Positions 1 to 8,871 are shown, numbered from the stretch's first letter. The stretch is 13,986 nucleotides of DNA from Chloroflexota bacterium (GCA_022561735.1 JADFQR010000006.1:1-13986); one strand, 5' to 3'. Notes: generated by a model not told the origin, from the letters alone. Made by a program: numbers and translations.

Positions 1-2227
1 GCAGGACGATGGCTTCAAACGGCTTGCTCTCAAGGTTCAGCTGGCCGCTCTCGATTCTTGACATGTCCAGCAGGTCATCGATCAGGACGGCCAGTCGCCG
101 GCCGGAACGGTATATCACCTCAACGTGCTGAACCTGTTTCTCCTCGAGATTGCCTTTGCGGTTCTTTTTGAGAACCTCGGCAAGCGCCATGATGCTGGCC
201 AGGGGCGTTTTCAGTTCATGTGACACGGTTGAGAGGAACTTGGTCTTTTCCTCGTTGACGCGTTCCAGTTCCCGTTTTTCCTGGTCGATGAGTTGCCGCA
301 GTTCACGCTCGCGGGCAAGCCGTATTGTCTGTGCGTGAAGCCGGGCGTTTGCAAGCGCGCCGGCGATCTGCGCTCCGATGCGAGACAGGAGGTCCTGGTC
401 ACGCAGGGTGTAGAGCACGGGACCCGTCGTCGCCAGGTCGATAACCCCGATCACGCGGTCGTCTGACACAAGAGGGACGCTCAGGGCGGCGGTGATCCGC
501 GGCTGGCTGGCGGCGGCGCCGGAGTCGTATCGGTACTGGTCGCGGACCTGCGCCGCTCCGAGCATCAGGGTTTCACGCTCGCGCACCACTTTTTCGAGCC
601 CGGACCCGTCGACCGGGTGGATCGAGCCGCGGTGCCAGCCGGAAACGGGCGTACCGCTGACGTATGCCGGAGAAAGAGCGTCACGCTCTTCATCAAGTGC
701 AGCGATCATTATGCGATCAAACGGCAGGAGCAGTTTCACCTGCTCAACGAAGGCCGGATATACGCGTTCAGTATCCAGCGATGCGCTGATCACGCGCCCG
801 ATCTCGGCGATGACCGACCTCTCGTCAGCCTCACGTTGCGCCTGTGCGTACAGCCGGGCGTTTTCCACCGTCACGGCCATGCGGTCTGCGGCGGTGGCGA
901 GGAAGCTGAGAGAATCTTTGGGATATCCGCCTCCAACAAGGCGAGGGCCGAGGATCAGTATCCCGGTGAGTGTGTCCTCGGCGATCATCGGCACGAGGAG
1001 TTCGGCGTCCAACCGGGACAGCGCCCTCCTCTCCTGTGCGCTCATGGCCTGGAGTTGAGGATCTGACTCCACTGTGCGCATGTCCAGCGATTTACCGTGC
1101 AGGGCGAACCATGACGCCACGGCGCCGGTGCGGGAAAGGGCGGCGGATGGCGGCTGGCCGCGCGTGTCTGCAATTATGAATAGCCGCGTCCCGCTCGGGT
1201 CCGGCAGGGCCATCGACGCCCAGTCACTCTGCATCGCACGCCGGATGCTCTGAATCGTGTCGTCCGCCAGCGATCGAAGGTCCGAGATGTCCCGGGCTTT
1301 CTCGTTCATGGCCACGAGCGCCGTCAGATGGTCGTAGCGCTCCCGGAAAAACAGCCTGTCGATCGTTCGCTGAACGCGGTCGATCGCGGGTGGTATGAAG
1401 ACGCTTGTCATGAGCAATGTGCCGACTGTGGCGAGTATCCACGCCTCACGGCTCAGCGTTCGTGTGAAGAAGAAGACCGCGCCGAACGACACGCCGTAGG
1501 AAGCGAAGACGAACGAGCTAACCAGGGTGTACGCCAGCCCTTTTCGCAGCAGCAGGCGCAGGTTCATCAGGCGGTGGCGCGTGACGGCGATTGTGGTGAT
1601 AAGCGCGAAGCCGATGTTACCGACCACTCCCAGCGGATAGATGTTGATGCCAAGCGATGGGATGAAATCCGTTGTCCCGCCGAGGACCGAAACGAAGACC
1701 CCGATGCGCAGCATCTTTAACTGGGAGCGCTCCCGATCACTCTTTGCGTTCGGGATCGCCCGGTTCAGATCGGCGATCGATAGCAGTACCGGCGGGTACG
1801 TGGCGAGCAGCAGTATCGGGAACGCCCAGCCGAGCTGGGGAGCGAAGCCGTAGAAGCGCTCTTCGACCCCGGTGACGGTCCAGCCTGCCAGTGTCGCCAC
1901 CGCGGCGACGACCCCGAGGGCGTACCAACCGGCCAGGATAAATGGGCTGCGACGCGCTCCGGTCAGCGCGTATATGAAGTGGTAGAAGATGATCCCGCTG
2001 AACGGAATAACGACGAGGGCGGCTCGCTCCCAGGAGAAGGCGATCACGGCGTCCGGGAACGCGTCCCGCATCCCGAATATCAGGAAGCCCCAGAACCCGA
2101 GCGCGACAAGGAACCCGGCGAAGATGAGGTTCAGACGATCGCGCGGATCGCTGAGCATCGCCAGGCTTGCCAGGAACAGTGCCCCCACACCCTGCACGAA
2201 CGGCAGGGCGACGTAGACGGCGTTCAA
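1..2227 (-). CDS. Membrane sensor histidine kinase, 7TM-GAF-GAF-HisKA (3' end outside window)
   Basis: This is a sensor kinase that would autophosphorylate on histidine and pass phosphate to a response regulator not seen here. The reading frame is open from the left edge to an in-frame TGA near 2293. The N-terminal ~250 residues hold several hydrophobic segments (for example VALPFVQGVGALFLASLAML), resembling the 7TM sensor region of such kinases. Two GAF-like domains follow at about residues 300-450 and 470-625; the first ends in TAADRMAVTVENARLYAQ and the second in IGAQIAGALANARLHAQ. A coiled linker leads to the H-box SHELKTPL, with the phospho-acceptor His at about residue 670 (bases 218-220). 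The ATPase domain lies beyond base 1. I prefer the TTG start at 2227, which has GGGGAGG 12 bases upstream. GTG at 2263 is the alternative but lacks a ribosome site. The signal sensed is unknown. Confidence 0.9.
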   Translation of the reverse strand, partial: MNAVYVALPFVQGVGALFLASLAMLSDPRDRLNLIFAGFLVALGFWGFLIFGMRDAFPDAVIAFSWERAALVVIPFSGIIFYHFIYALTGARRSPFILAGWYALGVVAAVATLAGWTVTGVEERFYGFAPQLGWAFPILLLATYPPVLLSIADLNRAIPNAKSDRERSQLKMLRIGVFVSVLGGTTDFIPSLGINIYPLGVVGNIGFALITTIAVTRHRLMNLRLLLRKGLAYTLVSSFVFASYGVSFGAVFFFTRTLSREAWILATVGTLLMTSVFIPPAIDRVQRTIDRLFFRERYDHLTALVAMNEKARDISDLRSLADDTIQSIRRAMQSDWASMALPDPSGTRLFIIADTRGQPPSAALSRTGAVASWFALHGKSLDMRTVESDPQLQAMSAQERRALSRLDAELLVPMIAEDTLTGILILGPRLVGGGYPKDSLSFLATAADRMAVTVENARLYAQAQREADERSVIAEIGRVISASLDTERVYPAFVEQVKLLLPFDRIMIAALDEERDALSPAYVSGTPVSGWHRGSIHPVDGSGLEKVVRERETLMLGAAQVRDQYRYDSGAAASQPRITAALSVPLVSDDRVIGVIDLATTGPVLYTLRDQDLLSRIGAQIAGALANARLHAQTIRLARERELRQLIDQEKRELERVNEEKTKFLSTVSHELKTPLASIMALAEVLKKNRKGNLEEKQVQHVEVIYRSGRRLAVLIDDLLDMSRIESGQLNLESKPFEAIVL

Positions 2228-2268
2228 CTCTTCGTAAATCCTCCCCGGCGATCTCGCGTCCACGCGCC

Positions 2269-2357
2269 GGCAAGAGAGCCGGACGCGATCTCAGATCGCA
2301 AGAATTTCCGCCTGGCGCCACGACGAGGCTCTTGCCCCGACGGACACGGGTAGTGTC
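2269..2357 (-). promoter_or_regulatory. Inverted repeats in the leader of the kinase gene
   Basis: The 187-bp gap between the membrane protein stop and the kinase start holds three nested or adjacent dyads. An 8-bp pair, ggcaagag at 2269-2276 and ctcttgcc at 2329-2336, encloses a perfect 7-bp hairpin gcgatct-c-agatcgc at 2285-2299. A separate 5-bp hairpin, gacac/gtgtc, lies at 2343-2357. None is followed by a T-run on the minus strand, so they are not obvious intrinsic terminators. They could be an operator, a folded 5' leader or chance in GC-rich DNA; the sequence does not decide. Confidence 0.3.
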
Positions 2358-2414
2358 TCGTGTGAAGGTGGTCCGGGCAGCCGAGGAATCCACAGCCGCT
2401 CCTGTGTGCCAACC

Positions 2415-4553
2415 CTACGGGCCGAAGCCCAATGCTTCAGCTACGGCGTCCAACCGAGGGCGCACCTCCGGGTGTTGCGGTGTGAGCAGGTCGAGTCGCT
2501 GGTAAATGGCATGCGTTCGGAGCGCCGCGTCCATGTCGCCCGTCCCGGCGAGTTCCCAGTCCAGGAATGCAGCCCGGAAGTTGAGGTCGCGGTCAAGAGG
2601 ATTCAGGGCCAGGGCGCGTTCGGCGCTCGCCACAGCCTCTCGTAGCGCAGCGATGGGATTTCCTCCCGGCTGAACGGAGAGCAGCTGGTACAGGTCGCTC
2701 CGAACAGCGTGATAGCGGGGTACGTCTGGAGCGAAGAAGATCGCCCGGTCGATGTCGGCCAGCCGTTCGGCGATGGTTTTGCCTTCGCTGCCGGGACTCG
2801 CTGCGACGGCTGCGCTCGCGTCCGCCCTGAGGCGCTGGACCGTCTGTGTCCAGGTGAGCCAGGTCACGGTAATGGCCATCAGCGTGATGATGATTACGGC
2901 GCTCGCCCTGATAGCGCCGGACGGTTTCGGGGTTGCCGCCCGTTTAACGGCGTGTCCGTTCTCCTCCCCTTTGAACACCCGGGCCGTCGCCACCGCGAGC
3001 CCGGCGATCAACCAGAACAGCACGCTGTCGCCCGACCTGGGGATGCCGGTCAGCCCGGCCACGAACCATGCGATAAGCGCCACCCCGACCGCCAGTGTCA
3101 CGGCCTGCCCGGCTCCCCCACGACCACGGTTCCGCCAGAGATTGCCGAGCAGGAGATAGACGAGAGACGCCCACAGCGCCGACCAGGCAAGGAGCCCAAC
3201 GAGGCCGGTCTCGACGAGCCGGTTCAACGGTTCGTTGTGGGCGGCCGGTGATCGGACGTCAGCCAGGCGTGAGGGAGCGACCATCGGGAACACGTCCGGG
3301 AAGGTATCCGGGCCGTAGCCGAACAGCGAGCGGATCAGCATCCCACGCTCGTTTCCGACGGGCGGCTGCGGCCGTTCAGAGGCGAGATCGATCGCGCCTT
3401 TCCAGCGCGCGAAGCGAAGGTTGGCGACCGGGTCGAATACCTCCGTGAACGTCGTGGCGCGGACCCTGATCTCGTCCACGATAGGCTCGCCTCTTGCGCC
3501 CTGATCGGCCGGGTCCGCGGTGTCTCCCGTTACCGGCTGTGACGACACAGCAGGGTTCACCAGGCCGTTGGTGACGCTCAGGAATACCAGCGAGGCGATG
3601 ATCGCCACGATGGTCAACAGGCCGGTCACAATCGTGCGGCGCCAGCCGAACACCCAGGGAGCCAGTATGGCGATGGCGAACATGCTGGCCGCAACCGCTA
3701 TCCACGGGCCACGGCTCAGGGTTATCAGCAGGGCGGTGATGTGTACAAACGCCACCAGTCCGTACAGGGAGTACCAGATGGCCGCCCGCGCGGAGCGTCC
3801 CCGGATGGAGAGCGAAATACCGGCGGCCAGGGTGAATGTCACTGCGAGGATGGCGGCGAAGAAGATCGGGTTGCCGGCCGTTCCAGACACCCGTGACGAT
3901 CCCGATGTCGAGCGAATTCCGAACGGCGCATATTCGAAGTGCTGTGCCATGCCTACGAGCGCGGCCAGCGCCCCCACGCCGACGATCGCCGCGATCAGTC
4001 GCCACACCTGTGAAGGTGTTCGCACGCGGGTCGCTACGGCAAAGAAAAGGACGGCGTAGGAAGCGGTTGAGTACAGTGAATAGCTCTCGGCTCCCGGGTC
4101 CGGCCCCCACGTGCTCAGCCGGGGTATGAGGGCGAATGCCGTGGCGAGCGCCGTGGTCACGAGGAGAACCGCCACGGACGCCACGACGCGGGCTCCGGCG
4201 TCACCGCGAATCCTGGAGATAAGGGAGGTCACGAAGTCCAGGTTCAGGTACGGCCGCGGCGGGATGGAGATTCCCCGTCGCCAGGCGATTAGCCCGGCGT
4301 CCGCCAGCAGGAATATGAGGGTCGCGCCTGCCGCGATGCGGACCGTTGCGACTTTGGGCAGTTCTGTCTTCGAGAGAAACGCGTCCTCGGACAGGACGAT
4401 CAACGGCGTGACGACGGCGGCGATGAGCCAGGCCGCTTCTATCCCGCGTCCAAGCCATGTGCGGATGCCGGTGAGATACCCGGTTACGCTCGCCGTGGAT
4501 GCGTTACGTCGCATTCTGCGGGATGCACGAGGTCGTGCGGTGATGGCTGTCAC
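2415..4553 (-). CDS. O-antigen ligase/polymerase (Wzy/WaaL)-like membrane protein with TPR-like tail
   Basis: This 712-residue polytopic inner-membrane protein is of the O-antigen ligase/Wzy superfamily, which joins or polymerises lipid-linked glycans at the outer face of the membrane. About a dozen hydrophobic segments occupy residues 38-570. Family-like signatures are GTAGNPIFFAAIL (about 224-236), TLSRGPW (278-284) and, after a large external loop (about 330-440), GYGPDTFPDVFP and AHNEPLNRLVETGLVG (438-453). The conserved His-Asn-Glu is at 439-441. The last ~110 residues are soluble and look like TPR helices (ASAERALALNPLDRDLNFRA). The start is GTG with AAGGTGG six bases upstream; an in-frame ATG at 4514 is a poorer alternative. 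It sits 241 bp after infB and 187 bp before the kinase. No glycosyltransferases flank it, so its glycan is unknown. Confidence 0.85.
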   Translation of the reverse strand: MTAITARPRASRRMRRNASTASVTGYLTGIRTWLGRGIEAAWLIAAVVTPLIVLSEDAFLSKTELPKVATVRIAAGATLIFLLADAGLIAWRRGISIPPRPYLNLDFVTSLISRIRGDAGARVVASVAVLLVTTALATAFALIPRLSTWGPDPGAESYSLYSTASYAVLFFAVATRVRTPSQVWRLIAAIVGVGALAALVGMAQHFEYAPFGIRSTSGSSRVSGTAGNPIFFAAILAVTFTLAAGISLSIRGRSARAAIWYSLYGLVAFVHITALLITLSRGPWIAVAASMFAIAILAPWVFGWRRTIVTGLLTIVAIIASLVFLSVTNGLVNPAVSSQPVTGDTADPADQGARGEPIVDEIRVRATTFTEVFDPVANLRFARWKGAIDLASERPQPPVGNERGMLIRSLFGYGPDTFPDVFPMVAPSRLADVRSPAAHNEPLNRLVETGLVGLLAWSALWASLVYLLLGNLWRNRGRGGAGQAVTLAVGVALIAWFVAGLTGIPRSGDSVLFWLIAGLAVATARVFKGEENGHAVKRAATPKPSGAIRASAVIIITLMAITVTWLTWTQTVQRLRADASAAVAASPGSEGKTIAERLADIDRAIFFAPDVPRYHAVRSDLYQLLSVQPGGNPIAALREAVASAERALALNPLDRDLNFRAAFLDWELAGTGDMDAALRTHAIYQRLDLLTPQHPEVRPRLDAVAEALGFGP

Positions 4554-4607
4554 GGCGCGCCACCTTGTCCGAAGTTCACCGGCCCCAGGCGGGTGCGCGC
4601 AGGTGTC

Positions 4608-4623
4608 ACCGGCAGAAGCCGGT
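4608..4623 (-). other. 6-bp stem-loop with tetraloop in the leader of the Wzy-like gene
   Basis: A perfect hairpin accggc-agaa-gccggt lies about 55 bases upstream of the GTG start of the membrane protein gene. No T-run follows on either strand. It may be a folded leader element or chance. A 38-codon minus-strand frame starting at 4666 crosses it, with no ribosome site; I did not call that frame as a gene. Confidence 0.3.
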
Positions 4624-4751
4624 CAGCGCGGTGCGAAGCCGTCAGGCCAGTTTCGACGCCAGACATTTAAGGCCAGCGTATGTCTGATGGGCGATGGCGA
4701 CGATGTTCAGGCGCGTGGATTCCGTGGGAGCCCGCACCAATGCGGACCGGA

Positions 4752-4778
4752 GCTCGCCGGTCTCACTACCCGGCGAGC
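4752..4778 (-). terminator. Stem-loop after infB, possible end of the nusA operon
   Basis: A perfect 9-bp stem, gctcgccgg at 4752-4760 and ccggcgagc at 4770-4778, with a 9-base loop begins 16 bases after the infB stop codon on the minus strand. There is no U-tract, so it is not a textbook intrinsic terminator. GC-rich genomes often use such stems near operon ends as weak terminators or to stabilise 3' ends of transcripts. Its position just after the stop codon is the main argument that it is functional. Confidence 0.45.
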
Positions 4779-4794
4779 AGGGCTCTCGACGCGA

Positions 4795-6651
4795 TCAGGA
4801 CCGGGATTCCAGCCGAATCTCAAACGCTTCCAGGATGTCTCCTTCCCGGAAGTCGATGAACCCTTCGACTCCGACGCCACCCTCAAACCCGGAGTTCAAC
4901 TCCCGAACGTCATCCTTGAAGTGACGGAGGCTGGCGATCTGGCCGGTGTAGACCGGTTCACCGTCTCGCATAATGCGGATGCTGGCCTGCCGGGTTATCT
5001 GGCCGTCCAGTACCCGAACACCGGCCACGCGGTACCTGCGGCCGGCGGGGAAGATCGCCTGCACCACTGCGTGTCCAAGAAGGATCTCGGTCTCGATCGG
5101 CGCCAGGAGGCCGCGTGCAGCGGAGGTCAGATCATCGATCAAGTTGTAGATGATGTTGTACTGCCGGATATCCACGCCATGAATAGAGGCCTGTTTTTCT
5201 GCGCCAGCCTGCGTGCCGGTCTCAAACGCCATGATGAGAGCGCCGGACGCTTTGGCCAGCATCACGTCACTCTCGTTCACGGGGCCGGCGGCGGTGTGAA
5301 TAAGATTGATCTGCACTTCAGCGTCCGATATCTGCTCGGCGCTACGGCGGACGGCGTCAATGCTGCCCTGTGTGCCGGTCTTGATGATGACCGGGAGTTC
5401 CTCAGCGTCACCGGCGTTGACGCGGCGCATGACCTCCGCAAGTGTGGCCAGTGAACGGCCTCCTCCAGCGCGGTCCGCCCTCTCCCGTTTTTCCACGGTC
5501 TGGCGGGCCGTCTTCTCGTTGGCGACCACATCCATCTGGATTCCGGGTTCCGGGACAGCTCCCAGGCCCATCACTTCCACCACGTCCGACGGCCCGGCTG
5601 ATTTGACCGGCTCTCCCATCCCGTCTACCAGTCCCTTGACGCGTCCGCGGACCTTTCCCACCACAATCTGGTCACCGAGCTTCACCGTGCCGGATCGCAT
5701 GAGGATGGTCGCCAGCGGACCGCGAGACGGATCTATGTGCGCCTCAAGGCACACGCCAAGCCCGGGTTTATCCGGGTTCGCTTTCAGTTCCTGGACCTCG
5801 GCGAGAATCACCAGGTTTTCCAGGAGTTCGTCTACCCCGTCACCCTTCAGGGCCGAGACTTCAACGGAGACGACTTCACCACCCCAGCTCTCGACGAGGA
5901 TGTTGCGTTCCGCAAGTTCACGCTTTACGCGCTCAGGGTCTGCGCCCGGGATGTCAATTTTGTTGATCGCAACGACCATCGGCACTCCGGCCGCCTGCGC
6001 GTGGTCGATCGCCTCAATGGTCTGCGGCATGATGCCGTCATCAGCAGCCACAACCAGCACCACGATGTCCGTCACCTGTGCGCCGCGTGCGCGCATCATG
6101 GTGAACGCTTCATGGCCGGGGGTGTCGATGAAGGTCAGTTTGTGGCCGTCACGCTCCACCTGGTAGGCGCCGATGCTCTGCGTGATTCCGCCGGCCTCCG
6201 TGTCTACTACGGACGAGCCGCGTATGGAGTCAAGCAGGGTGGTCTTGCCGTGGTCCACATGGCCAAGCACCGTGATGACAGGCGGGCGCGGGACGGCGTT
6301 TTCATCATTCTCGACATCGGCCACGCCGACAGCGTTGCCTGCGGTGCTTTCCTCATTTTCTTGAGGGCGCAGCACCTTCACGCCGATACTGCCTGCCACT
6401 GCTGCGGCGTTCGCAAAGTCCACGGGGTCGTTCACGGTCATCATCAGCCCGCGGCGCATCAGCAATTTGATTGTCTCGACAGGACCGGCGCCGATCTTCT
6501 CTGCGAGCTCGCCGACGGTCAGGATGGCCGGGATCTCAATAGGCTCGGTCGGGACCTGGCGTTCCTGCACGGCGGTCTGCGCGCCGGGCCGAGCGCGTCT
6601 GCGACCTCGTCCCCTGGGCCTGCCTGCGAATCCGCTGCGTCTTCTGGCCAT
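4795..6651 (-). CDS. infB: Translation initiation factor IF-2
   Basis: IF-2 is the GTPase that brings fMet-tRNA to the 30S subunit and promotes 50S joining. At 618 residues it is a short form lacking the long N-terminal extension of the E. coli protein. A basic Arg/Gly-rich leader (residues 2-22) precedes one IF2_N domain (about 40-93). The G domain has all five motifs: GHVDHGKT (130-137), GGITQ (154-158), DTPGH (176-180), NKID (230-233) and SALKG (266-270). Domains II, III and the C-terminal fMet-tRNA-binding domain follow, ending in the family-typical [19 protein letters not shown] and [14 protein letters not shown]. The ATG start has GGAG four bases upstream. It is third in the nusA-ylxR-infB operon, 63 bases after ylxR. 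rbfA and truB, which usually follow infB, are absent here. Confidence 0.98.
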   Translation of the reverse strand: MARRRSGFAGRPRGRGRRRARPGAQTAVQERQVPTEPIEIPAILTVGELAEKIGAGPVETIKLLMRRGLMMTVNDPVDFANAAAVAGSIGVKVLRPQENEESTAGNAVGVADVENDENAVPRPPVITVLGHVDHGKTTLLDSIRGSSVVDTEAGGITQSIGAYQVERDGHKLTFIDTPGHEAFTMMRARGAQVTDIVVLVVAADDGIMPQTIEAIDHAQAAGVPMVVAINKIDIPGADPERVKRELAERNILVESWGGEVVSVEVSALKGDGVDELLENLVILAEVQELKANPDKPGLGVCLEAHIDPSRGPLATILMRSGTVKLGDQIVVGKVRGRVKGLVDGMGEPVKSAGPSDVVEVMGLGAVPEPGIQMDVVANEKTARQTVEKRERADRAGGGRSLATLAEVMRRVNAGDAEELPVIIKTGTQGSIDAVRRSAEQISDAEVQINLIHTAAGPVNESDVMLAKASGALIMAFETGTQAGAEKQASIHGVDIRQYNIIYNLIDDLTSAARGLLAPIETEILLGHAVVQAIFPAGRRYRVAGVRVLDGQITRQASIRIMRDGEPVYTGQIASLRHFKDDVRELNSGFEGGVGVEGFIDFREGDILEAFEIRLESRS

Positions 6652-6714
6652 GAATCTCCGTCTTTCCCGTTTCGTCTTTTTCCGGTCCGTCGAGTTCCGG
6701 TCTTATGAAATCCC

Positions 6715-7005
6715 TTATGAACTGGTGGCCGCGGCCGCGAACTCAGCCGTGGCCCACGCCAGCAGGCCGGCTCTTGAGCGATCCGAACCCCGTCCCCTCA
6801 ACGAGCGATCCAGTCCGCCCCGATCGAGGCCTTTCTCGAAACATTCCAGTTTCCGGCAAAGGTAGGCTCCGCGTCCGCCTACTTCCCGTGCGGTTCCTGC
6901 GACAAAATTGGAGTCCGCGTCCCGCGTGATGCGCACGAAGTCTCGTTGCGGTCCCTTGTTTCTGCATGCGACGCAGGTGCGTAGCGGTACATGATTCTGC
7001 CGCAT
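6715..7005 (-). CDS. ylxR: YlxR/RnpM family RNA-binding protein
   Basis: This small protein (96 residues) of the YlxR (DUF448) family is encoded between nusA and infB in many bacteria. The B. subtilis member has been reported to bind RNase P RNA. The N-terminal signature is complete: PLRTCVACR at residues 7-15, then FVRITRD and GGRGAYLC at 43-50 followed by CFEKGL. The C-terminal half is Arg/Gly-rich then Ala-rich, and is less conserved. The start is secured by AGGAGGTG five bases before the ATG. The gene lies 52 bases after nusA and is almost certainly co-transcribed. The ylxQ (L7Ae-like) gene that follows it in Firmicutes is missing. Confidence 0.95.
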   Translation of the reverse strand: MRQNHVPLRTCVACRNKGPQRDFVRITRDADSNFVAGTAREVGGRGAYLCRKLECFEKGLDRGGLDRSLRGRGSDRSRAGLLAWATAEFAAAATSS

Positions 7006-7057
7006 TTACACCTCCTATCGCCGGACCGGCGTCGTTGATTGTTTCGTCGGCAGGGCT

Positions 7058-8767
7058 TTAATTTGACGTTCGAGCGTTATCGCCGGACGCCGGCGGTTGG
7101 GATGCTTTGCGCGCCACGGCTCGGCGTGCCTTCGCGCTCAGGTTCTCACCGCCACGGCGGCCACGCCCCCGGCGTCTGGAACCTCCCTGGTCGCGATATC
7201 CGATGATGTCCTCGGCAAACCTGAGGGACCCGGCGTCAGCCTTGTCATCGGTGGGCGCCATTTGCCAGACATCGTCTGAAGTGAAATCGATGATCTGGGC
7301 CGCCTCTGCGGTCGCGGCGGCATCAGCCTTCTCCTGTTCCTCCAGAGCCTTAATTTCTTCCTCAAGGGTCTGAAGAGCTAAAGCCTCTTCCGGGGACACG
7401 GCCGGAACCGATGGCCCCTTTGCCGTAGCTTCACTTACCGGCGCGGTCTCAAGGACAGCGGCCGGTTTCACGACTGATGGCTCCGACGGGGGAGCAATTT
7501 CGATCGTCGGCGCCGGTGGCTCCGGGGCGGGCGTGGGTTCGTTTGCCGGGGCAGGAGCCGGTTTAGCCGGTGTCTCGACCTTGGCTACGACTGGCTCCGC
7601 TGCGGGCTTCGCCACTTCAGCAGGCTCGACGGCCGGGACGGCTACCGCTTCTACGGCCTCAACGATCTCAGATATCGCATCAGCGACGGCCGGTGGAGCC
7701 GTGACTTCAGGCGCCTGTGACGCGGCGTGTTCAGACGCTGACTTGATGTCGATGCGCCAATCGGTCAACTTCGCCGCAAGACGGGCGTTCTGCCCCTCGC
7801 GGCCGATCGCCAGTGAAAGAGCGCGGTCCGGTACGACCACGATCGCCGACCGCTCTTCTTCGTCAAGGATCACGTTGTCGACCTGGGCCGGGCTAAGCGA
7901 GTTGGCGATGTAGGTCGAAATGTCTTCGGCGAACTCAACCACGTCGATCTTCTCGCCGTGGAGTTCGCTTACGACGTTCTGGATACGGATGCCGCGCAAA
8001 CCGACACACGCCCCGACGGCGTCGACACCGGTCTGGTGAGACTGGACGGCGACTTTGCTCCGGGCGCCGGGCTCGCGGGCGATGTTCTTGATCTCTACGA
8101 TCCCGTTGTAGATCTCCGGGACTTCGGCCTCAAACAATCTGCGGATCAGGTCCGGGTGGGTTCGTGATGCGATGATTTCCGGGCCGCGGACGGTGCGCGC
8201 CACCTCAACGATGTAGACCTTCACCTTGTAGCCCGGACGGTACCTCTCGGACGGCACCTGCTCGGACGGTGGCATGATCGCCTCGGCACGGCCAACGTCC
8301 AGCACGACACCCCTCGCGTCGCCCCTCTGGACGGTCACGGTCAGAACTTCGCCGATCTTATCCTGGAACTCGTCGAAGACGATCTCCCGCTCGGCTTCGC
8401 GCAGCCGCTGCATCACCACCTGCTTGGCGGTCTGAGCAGCTATGCGGCCGGGGTTTTCGGTGATGGTCCCTGTGACGACGTACTGCCCGACGGTAGCGCT
8501 CTCGTCGATCTTGATCGCGTCGCTCAGGTACACCATCGCCAGAGGCTCTTCCATCTCGGCGCCGTCTGCGACGACGGTGCGGACGGTGTGGACCTCCATC
8601 TCGCCGGTGTCCGGGTCGAGCAGCACCGTGACATCCTGCCCTTTGGACATCGCGTCGCGCTTGTACGCGGAGACGAGAGCCTCCTGGATGGCGCTCAGTA
8701 CCACGCCATGCGGGAGAGCCCTCTCGGCAGCGAGTTGTGTTACTGCAAGGAGCAGGTCACTCTTCAC
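7058..8767 (-). CDS. nusA: Transcription termination/antitermination factor NusA with long C-terminal extension
   Basis: NusA binds RNA polymerase and nascent RNA, and controls pausing, intrinsic termination and antitermination. The N-terminal polymerase-binding domain (about 1-130) is followed by an S1 domain (about 135-200) and two KH domains. KH1 shows [11 protein letters not shown] (231-241) and GACVGLRG (252-259); KH2 shows [21 protein letters not shown] (321-341). Residues 345-569 are unusual. A Pro/Ala/Glu-rich linker (350-460) leads to a charged helical stretch (460-490), a small island with [12 protein letters not shown] (492-503), and a basic RGG-like tail (530-552). The total of 569 exceeds the ~350-residue Firmicutes type, and the tail is not the E. 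coli acidic repeats. The start is GTG with GGAAGG seven bases upstream. It is the first gene of the operon, and rimP, its usual upstream partner, is absent. Confidence 0.97.
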   Translation of the reverse strand: MKSDLLLAVTQLAAERALPHGVVLSAIQEALVSAYKRDAMSKGQDVTVLLDPDTGEMEVHTVRTVVADGAEMEEPLAMVYLSDAIKIDESATVGQYVVTGTITENPGRIAAQTAKQVVMQRLREAEREIVFDEFQDKIGEVLTVTVQRGDARGVVLDVGRAEAIMPPSEQVPSERYRPGYKVKVYIVEVARTVRGPEIIASRTHPDLIRRLFEAEVPEIYNGIVEIKNIAREPGARSKVAVQSHQTGVDAVGACVGLRGIRIQNVVSELHGEKIDVVEFAEDISTYIANSLSPAQVDNVILDEEERSAIVVVPDRALSLAIGREGQNARLAAKLTDWRIDIKSASEHAASQAPEVTAPPAVADAISEIVEAVEAVAVPAVEPAEVAKPAAEPVVAKVETPAKPAPAPANEPTPAPEPPAPTIEIAPPSEPSVVKPAAVLETAPVSEATAKGPSVPAVSPEEALALQTLEEEIKALEEQEKADAAATAEAAQIIDFTSDDVWQMAPTDDKADAGSLRFAEDIIGYRDQGGSRRRGRGRRGGENLSAKARRAVARKASQPPASGDNARTSN

Positions 8768-8803
8768 AGTTTTACCTTCCGGTCCGACTCAAAATTGCCC
8801 TAG

Positions 8804-8832
8804 ACAAACAAAAAAGTGGGGCAAACCCACTT
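8804..8832 (-). terminator. Intrinsic terminator in the nusA leader (probable attenuator)
   Basis: On the minus strand a perfect 7-bp stem, AAGTGGG at 8832-8826 and CCCACTT at 8820-8814, has a 5-base loop and runs straight into TTTTGTTTG. This is a standard Rho-independent terminator. It lies downstream of the operon promoter and about 36 bases before the nusA GTG. The gene on the other side is divergent, so no upstream minus-strand gene in the window needs terminating here. A premature terminator controlling operon read-through is the simplest reading. In B. subtilis the nusA operon leader is reported to be controlled by NusA-stimulated termination, which supports the idea by analogy. Confidence 0.85.
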
Positions 8833-8842
8833 CCTCAGTAGC

Positions 8843-8858
8843 GATCGTTACCCCGATC
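8843..8858 (-). promoter_or_regulatory. Upstream hairpin of the nusA leader
   Basis: On the minus strand GATCG (8858-8854), loop GGGTAA and CGATC (8847-8843) form a perfect 5-bp hairpin just after the predicted transcription start and 10 bases before the terminator stem. Its GGGGTAA segment (8854-8848) can instead pair with UUGCCCC (8824-8818) inside the terminator, a 7-bp alternative including one G-U pair. That pairing would open both hairpins, so it could act as an anti-terminator. The pairing can be read from the sequence; its use is inference. Confidence 0.4.
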
Positions 8859-8871
8859 AAACTCATCTGTC

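Noticed and set aside
1737..2393. A 218-codon minus-strand frame overlapping the kinase start
   Set aside because: It runs out of frame through the kinase membrane region. Its product is Arg-rich without motifs, while the kinase frame has clear hydrophobic segments.
4550..4666. A 38-codon minus-strand frame just before the Wzy-like gene
   Set aside because: It has no ribosome site and no recognisable sequence. The overlapping stop/start is suggestive but too weak for a gene call; kept only as a low-interest finding.
4111..5454. A 447-codon open frame on the plus strand
   Set aside because: It lies antisense to infB and the Wzy-like gene, has no ribosome site or recognisable domain, and is the kind of long open shadow frame expected opposite GC-rich coding DNA.
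5737..6708. A 323-codon plus-strand frame opposite infB
   Set aside because: It is fully antisense to the conserved G domain of IF-2. Its translation is His- and Arg-rich with no motif.
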